Positions 59,866 through 64,000 of a DNA stretch of 64,000 bases are shown here, piece after piece. Numbering within the stretch: the first letter of the stretch is position 1; each line of letters opens with the position of its first letter. The stretch comes from Tillus elongatus. Lineage: Eukaryota; Arthropoda; Insecta; Coleoptera; Cleridae. Under the pieces are notes generated by a model that was not told the origin of the DNA, searched no databases, and saw nothing but the letters and a program-made list of their open reading frames with translations. Location of the stretch: positions 115,251,358-115,315,357 of the forward strand of contig OZ023265.1 of NCBI GenBank assembly GCA_964006375.1, in the 5' to 3' direction. The position numbers and the translations under genes were made by a program.

Positions 59866-60250
59866 TCATTGTGGTGGATCTAGGGCTGGTGTATATCTTA
59901 TGAGAAAGAAAGCAAGACTGAGATTTGGTGGGGTTGAATTGTACAAGATTTCTACTTCTCCAGTCTAATACTTTTTGGAGATCCACGGAGACAGTAACCT
60001 CCATGAGTCTGCGATCCTCATCTAATTGGGGTAAAGAGACAGGCTTAGAATATTGTATATTTGAGTGGAGGGTGCCGTCGTCCGCGTAACTGTGAACTGG
60101 GTTGGATGTGATAGAGAGGATGTCACTGATGTGAAGAAGAAGCAAAGTAGAGGCTACAGCTGGAGCTTGAGGAATTCCTGCATTAATTGAACTGGAATGA
60201 TTAACAAAACGTCTTGTAACCCAGATATTGAGTTCTACCACGACAGGATA
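59866..60250 (-). pseudogene. Jockey-like LINE, third copy: internal RT fragment
   Basis: The minus-strand frame from 60241 repeats 58877-58503 (YADDGTLHSNIQYSKPVSLP, LDWRSRNLVQFNPTKSQSC), then switches at about 59866 into block B. The switch joins two different LINEs in one open frame, which is a junction product rather than a gene. Confidence 0.85.
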
Positions 60251-60585
60251 GCCCGGAAACTATTTAACGGTCTAATTACTAGTTTTACTCTCATAACATT
60301 AATGACTTTTAGGAACAAAAATGTCGTATGAACTTATACTCAAAAAGAATATGAGGGGTAACAATTAGCAGCACTAATTAATTTTAGTATCCGATGGAGG
60401 TTTTCTGTTTAGTTATAAATAAGTAGGTACCGATTTACAGCAAGTTAATTATAACAGTCTGTGTGTCACGATCTCCATCAACAGTGATTTTTTATTTGTG
60501 TGAATGTACTTTAGAACATATTACGTGCAATTTAAAGATAGTTAGATATACTTAGTGTAATGCATTATTTACACAGCATTAATGC
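60251..60585. repeat. Flank of the third LINE copy (A' repeat)
   Basis: Direct copy of 58891-59212, ending TTATTTACACAG before unique sequence. A few substitutions and a four-base loss near 60280 separate the copies. Confidence 0.85.
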
Positions 60586-60969
60586 GAAGCCATTTATCCA
60601 AACCAGTAGGTCGTAATTGCAAAATAATCGTATCTTCAAGCTAATAGCCTGAAAAGGATATACAGCAGAATAAGGAGGAGATATGCATTTTTGAAAAAGC
60701 ACTCATACACTCAGTTATGTCAGCACTATTTGACGTCGCTTGTAAAATTGTAATTACAGGGTATTGTAAACAACACTATATATAATACACGTTTGTAATT
60801 TAAAATTTTTCTGTCGTAAGGAAGATTTTTTAAATATGGTACCTATTTAAATTATATCAATACCCTTTAAGTTTACTCTGCGTTCAGAACTTACATTTTC
60901 AAGCCGCCAAATCGTCGAAAATAAGTAGTTTGGTAACGTTTTATAGATAGATAGATTACTAAGTGAAGA
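60586..60969. other. Unrecognised spacer
   Basis: AT-rich, no supported gene or element. Confidence 0.4.
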
Positions 60970-61092
60970 TTGTAACCTGTGATGAGCACTGATAAGTACA
61001 CTTGGAGAACCCAAATCACCACAACACATCTTTTTAGAGACCTGACGATCGTTTCACTAACAAAGTTAGCGTCATCAGAGGACGAAAAGATA
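60970..61092 (-). repeat. Penelope-LTR-like fragment containing a hammerhead-like motif
   Basis: AACCTGTGATGAGCACTGAT, ACACTTGGAGAACCCAAATC and CACCACAACACATC match 47752-47815 in the 189-bp insertion. The hammerhead-like core follows. There is no inverted second arm here. Confidence 0.6.
61036..61084 (-). ncRNA. Hammerhead-ribozyme-like motif, copy 2
   Basis: The minus strand has CTGATGA (61078-61072), one extra base, stem II GCTAAC/GTTAGT with loop TTT, GAAA (61055-61052), C-GATC-G as minimal stem III, and the triplet GTC (61046-61044) where a hammerhead would cut. CCT and AGG close stem I. Compared with the 47.8-kb copy, stem II shows two paired changes (C-G to T-A and A-T to G-C), as expected for a selected RNA helix. 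The extra base before stem II is a caveat. Confidence 0.58.
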
Positions 61093-61500
61093 GATAGATA
61101 TTATACTATAGTTTTCAAAGACAGTAATTTGTATAATTTCATCTGTCTGATGTGATCGTGCAAAATCTAGTAAGTTTTTCCATACTTTGAGGCGAGAAGC
61201 AGACTTTCCTGCAGTCAGCAACAGATATGTAATCAAATCCTTTTGATAGTATGGTCACCACTTAGCACATGTCTACTTGGTAGATCTCTTGGATGGAATA
61301 AGTAAGCCAGCTTCAAGGCCCAGTTTGAAAAAAACAAACCTTTTTGCTGTATCGTAAATTATTTTGTGACTTGGATAAAATTTGATCCACATGTTGTCTC
61401 TATAAAGTCCTTACCATCAACCAACATCGACATTTCTAGAAGCACAATAAAGCACAAGCTAAACGTTTTATACATAAGTACATTGTAATTACTACACCAC
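61093..61500. other. Unrecognised spacer
   Basis: Includes a short GATA run (61088-61101). Otherwise no feature. Confidence 0.4.
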
Positions 61501-61835
61501 TTTTGTTTACTTGACGACGGCCGATTTCCGGGACTATGGCCAATCACCGACGCCAGGTTCCAGTTTCACCTCACTATACTGGACATTTTGCCGAACCCCT
61601 GACATTCTGTATATAGGGTTGGGATCTTTAACGTGCCCAACATCATATGGACACAAGACCGATAGCTTTACGCATGTTCCAAAAGGCGGAACGTGTAGAC
61701 ATTTAATTTGCTCAATTACAATGCCAGAACCACGGTTGATGTCAAATTATTACAGTATGTACTGAAAAAGTGAAAGTCTTCGGTTGAGAGGCACACGTTG
61801 TTACCACTGGACCGCCGAGGTTCCGCTGCACCACT
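61501..61835 (-). repeat. tRNA-derived SINE, reverse orientation
   Basis: On the minus strand from about 61826: CCTCGGCGGTCCAGTGGTAA, CAACGTGTGCCTCTCAACCG, a tRNA-like head with an A-box pattern. The body contains the inverted TTTAACGTGCCCAACAT phrase, which resembles a conserved central motif that I recall from invertebrate SINEs. The plus-strand frame at 61511 is a by-product. Confidence 0.5.
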
Positions 61836-62859
61836 AGATAAATTATATAAATAAACAAAAATAAACTAAATGCAAAATTGCCTTACTGACATTTGTTCGG
61901 TTTTGATAAAAAGAAAATTATATGCATTTTCGCAAACTCATTTTGGCCATTCTTCATTATTTTTGTCTCTGACGTATTGATTTTTAGTCTGGTTCCCTCT
62001 GAAGACCCAAAACTGCACACTGGACATTCTTGTAATAATTTTTTCGGTATCTCTTCTCAGCACTTTTTGTGCAATAGAAGTTTTGTCCATTCGTTTAGAG
62101 TCCGGCTGCCTTTCCCTTTAGCCTATTTATTGGATCATTTATAAGTAAATTCAATAAATAAGGCGATAATGGGCACCTTCTCGCATGTATTTTCGTATTT
62201 TTGTTTCAGTTTCGTATTTATTAATATTTATAAAGGTGCTTTAATTTTTGTATTTACAAAAAAGTAAGGGAATCTTTCTTTGAAATTTTTAACCGTGTTT
62301 CTATCATTTGTGTTAAGTTTGTGAAGCTCAAACTTACCTTATTTTTAATTTTTGGCGGTCAGCTTTAAATCTATAATGTAAACTCTGTAATAACATCATG
62401 TTTTAAAACATATTAGCGGTGTATCTCTGTAGCAACATAGCACCTGTCTTTAGATGTTTAACGTTTGTCTCCTTTGTAGTTTTTCAATATCAGCTTCTCT
62501 CTTTGAACTGTGAGATTTGCTGGCCAATTCTACAAACGCATGTTTTAGAGTTGCCGAGTCACTATCCAGATTAATAGAGCATCGTAAAAAGTGGTATAAA
62601 TATTAAAGTGATATTAAGTTGTTCATGTCTGGTTTCAATTACCAGTTAGTTCATGTTACTATATACTTAAAAGTTATGATGATGGCTATCTTAACGAACT
62701 TCCTGTAGTATAACCTACAGCGTGAAACTCGTAATTCATTGATTTTTAAAGCCGATGTTGCAGGAGTATTGCAGATATTTTATCCATTTAACGCGGAAGG
62801 CTAGTATTCTGACCGTAGGTGGCGGTAAGCTCTAGGCGTCCTTTTATCGAATTTTTATT
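61836..62859. other. Non-coding stretch, nothing recognised
   Basis: AT-rich; the frame at 61893-62144 has no motif. Confidence 0.4.
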
Positions 62860-62957
62860 AAAAGAAATTCCCTAATAATAACAATAAATATCGATGGTGA
62901 AACTTTGCAAACATTTTTTCAAATTAGCGCAAATTTGGGCCCCTCAAACCCTAAACG

Positions 62958-63033
<76 letters not shown>

Positions 63034-63350
63034 GTATCCAACCGATAACTCAAAAAGTTATTAACCAATTTTGATGAAACTCAGCAAGAATATTTTTTTT
63101 ATTAATACCTTTAACGGGTTCGTTAACCAGCTATATCGGAGCAGTTAAAAAAAAGAATTTTTCCCAAAAAGTATTTCTATCTCAAGAAATTTCAAAGTAA
63201 TTTTCATGAAATTTGGTTGATATATTGCTCTCATAAATACTTTATCACGTCCCAAAACTCAACTTTCTAGGTTTATAGCAAATTGGGTGACATAAGTTTG
63301 AAGCATTTAATGAAAATTCGCTGCCGTAAAGCACTTGCTGCATCCCGATT
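62860..63350. repeat. (TA)n-bearing repeat, complete two-arm copy in reverse (TA 62959-63031)
   Basis: The left arm (reverse GACCCCGGATATG type) starts ATTTTTATTAAAAGAAATTC and runs through GGGCCCCTCAAACCCTAAAC to the TA run. The right arm has CCGATAACTCAAAAAGTTAT, CGGGTTCGTTAACCAGC and ends AATGAAAATTCGCTGCCGTA, AAGCACTTGCTGCATCCCGA. At about 490 bp this is the best example of both ends in one copy. Confidence 0.82.
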
Positions 63351-63459
63351 TTTTTTTAATTCTTGTAAATCTGTTATATGAGAGATGTTTTCCAAAAATG
63401 TCGAATTTGTGTTAATTGATATTGTGTTTTGTTAATTATTACCTTCATATCGTCGCAAC

Positions 63460-64000
63460 GAAGTATCGCATCGGCGACAAAAATTTCAAATTTTTTTTCG
63501 CTTAAACGTCGGAAAAAATATCAAAACATATAGACAACATGATTTGGGACAAAAAAGTTTTGTTTTGTCTGTCGGTCTGTATGTCTGTCTGTTTGTAGCC
63601 ACGATAACTTTAGAACGAATTGGGATATCGTCTTAAAATTTAGTATACAGTTAGCACTCGACAAATGACCGGTTACGATTGTTTTTGGGTAAAAAATGGG
63701 AGGTCATTTGGTGAAAACTGAAATTTTTTCGGTCAAACTCGAGTAATATAACGTTTTAGGGTATATTTCTTAGAAAACTTTTATTCTCATCGATCATCTG
63801 GTATTCTGCGCTGAAATTAAATTTGAGATTGAATGTGTGGGGGTGGAATATTGTTGACAAAAATTTCGAATTTTTTTTTTGCTAAAACGTCGTACAAAGT
63901 TTTAAAACATATAAACAACTTGATTCTGGAACGAAATTTGTTTTGTCTGTCGGTCTGTCGGTTCGAACAAATTGAGATATCATCTTCAAATTTGGTTTCC
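63460..64000. repeat. Direct tandem repeat, unit about 382 bp, running off the window
   Basis: CGACAAAAATTTCAAATTTT at 63475 and TGACAAAAATTTCGAATTTT at 63857 start parallel units with ACATATAGACAACATGATTT / ACATATAAACAACTTGATTC and TTTTGTCTGTCGGTCTGT. Related to the single copy at 14971-15310. Confidence 0.82.

Noticed and set aside
62756..62836. Possible exon ending at GGTAAGC
   Set aside because: All phases reach a stop before the donor when started from the nearby acceptors.

Overview
This window looks like AT-rich nuclear DNA from an arthropod, most likely an insect, and nearly all of it is decayed transposable elements and simple repeats. The clues are a gypsy/errantivirus-type LTR retrotransposon with a tRNA-Ser-type primer site, Jockey-like LINEs, insect-style mariner relatives with a DUF4817-like N-terminus, a ZBED5-like hAT, a pogo/Tigger element, tRNA-like and 5S-like retrosequences, and at least fifteen long (TA)n arrays. 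I see no operons, CRISPR arrays or intact long genes. The species is not identified.

Layout. 1-2 kb: an internally deleted mariner-like element with long inverted ends, a hairpin repeat and a second mariner transposase relic. 3.3-4.8 kb: a broken pogo/Tigger gene. 4.9-6.7 kb: (TA)n-bearing repeats. 6.7-8.7 kb: a nearly complete Jockey-like reverse transcriptase with one stop and one deletion. 9.2 kb: a candidate start exon of a host gene. 10.4-14.4 kb: more of the (TA)n-bearing family, including a copy of a large composite repeat. 16.5 kb: a cysteine-rich candidate exon. 18-23.2 kb: the errantivirus-like element. 24.9-26 kb: a mariner relic. 28.9-29.7 kb: a C-rich minisatellite and diverged repeats. 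32.9-36.1 kb: a tandem array split by a hAT element. 38.3-39.5 kb: another LINE. 40.8-43.25 kb: a mariner-like transposon with both ends and nested insertions. 43.3 kb: a 5S rRNA pseudogene. 44-45.5 kb: an RNase H-type LINE interrupted by a Jockey-like fragment. 46.6-48.6 and 52.5-54.3 kb: two long copies of the composite repeat. 54.8-55.3 kb: a hAT C-terminus. 57.2-61.1 kb: a Penelope endonuclease relic, duplicated LINE fragments and a hammerhead-like RNA. 61.5-64 kb: a tRNA-derived SINE, a (TA)n element and a tandem repeat.

The most interesting signals are these. (1) Two related hammerhead-like motifs on the minus strand (47.8 and 61.0 kb) differ by paired changes in stem II; one sits in a 189-bp insertion with exact 12-bp target duplications, and a GIY-YIG relic of a Penelope element lies nearby. 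(2) A roughly 1.8-kb composite repeat, in three copies, carries two different tRNA-like segments. (3) A repeat family shares one end motif and carries (TA)n at a fixed internal position. (4) Short candidate exons on the plus strand, including a 21-nt microexon, join in frame and may be the 5' end of a host gene whose introns hold much of this material. None of the transposon proteins appears functional as read here.
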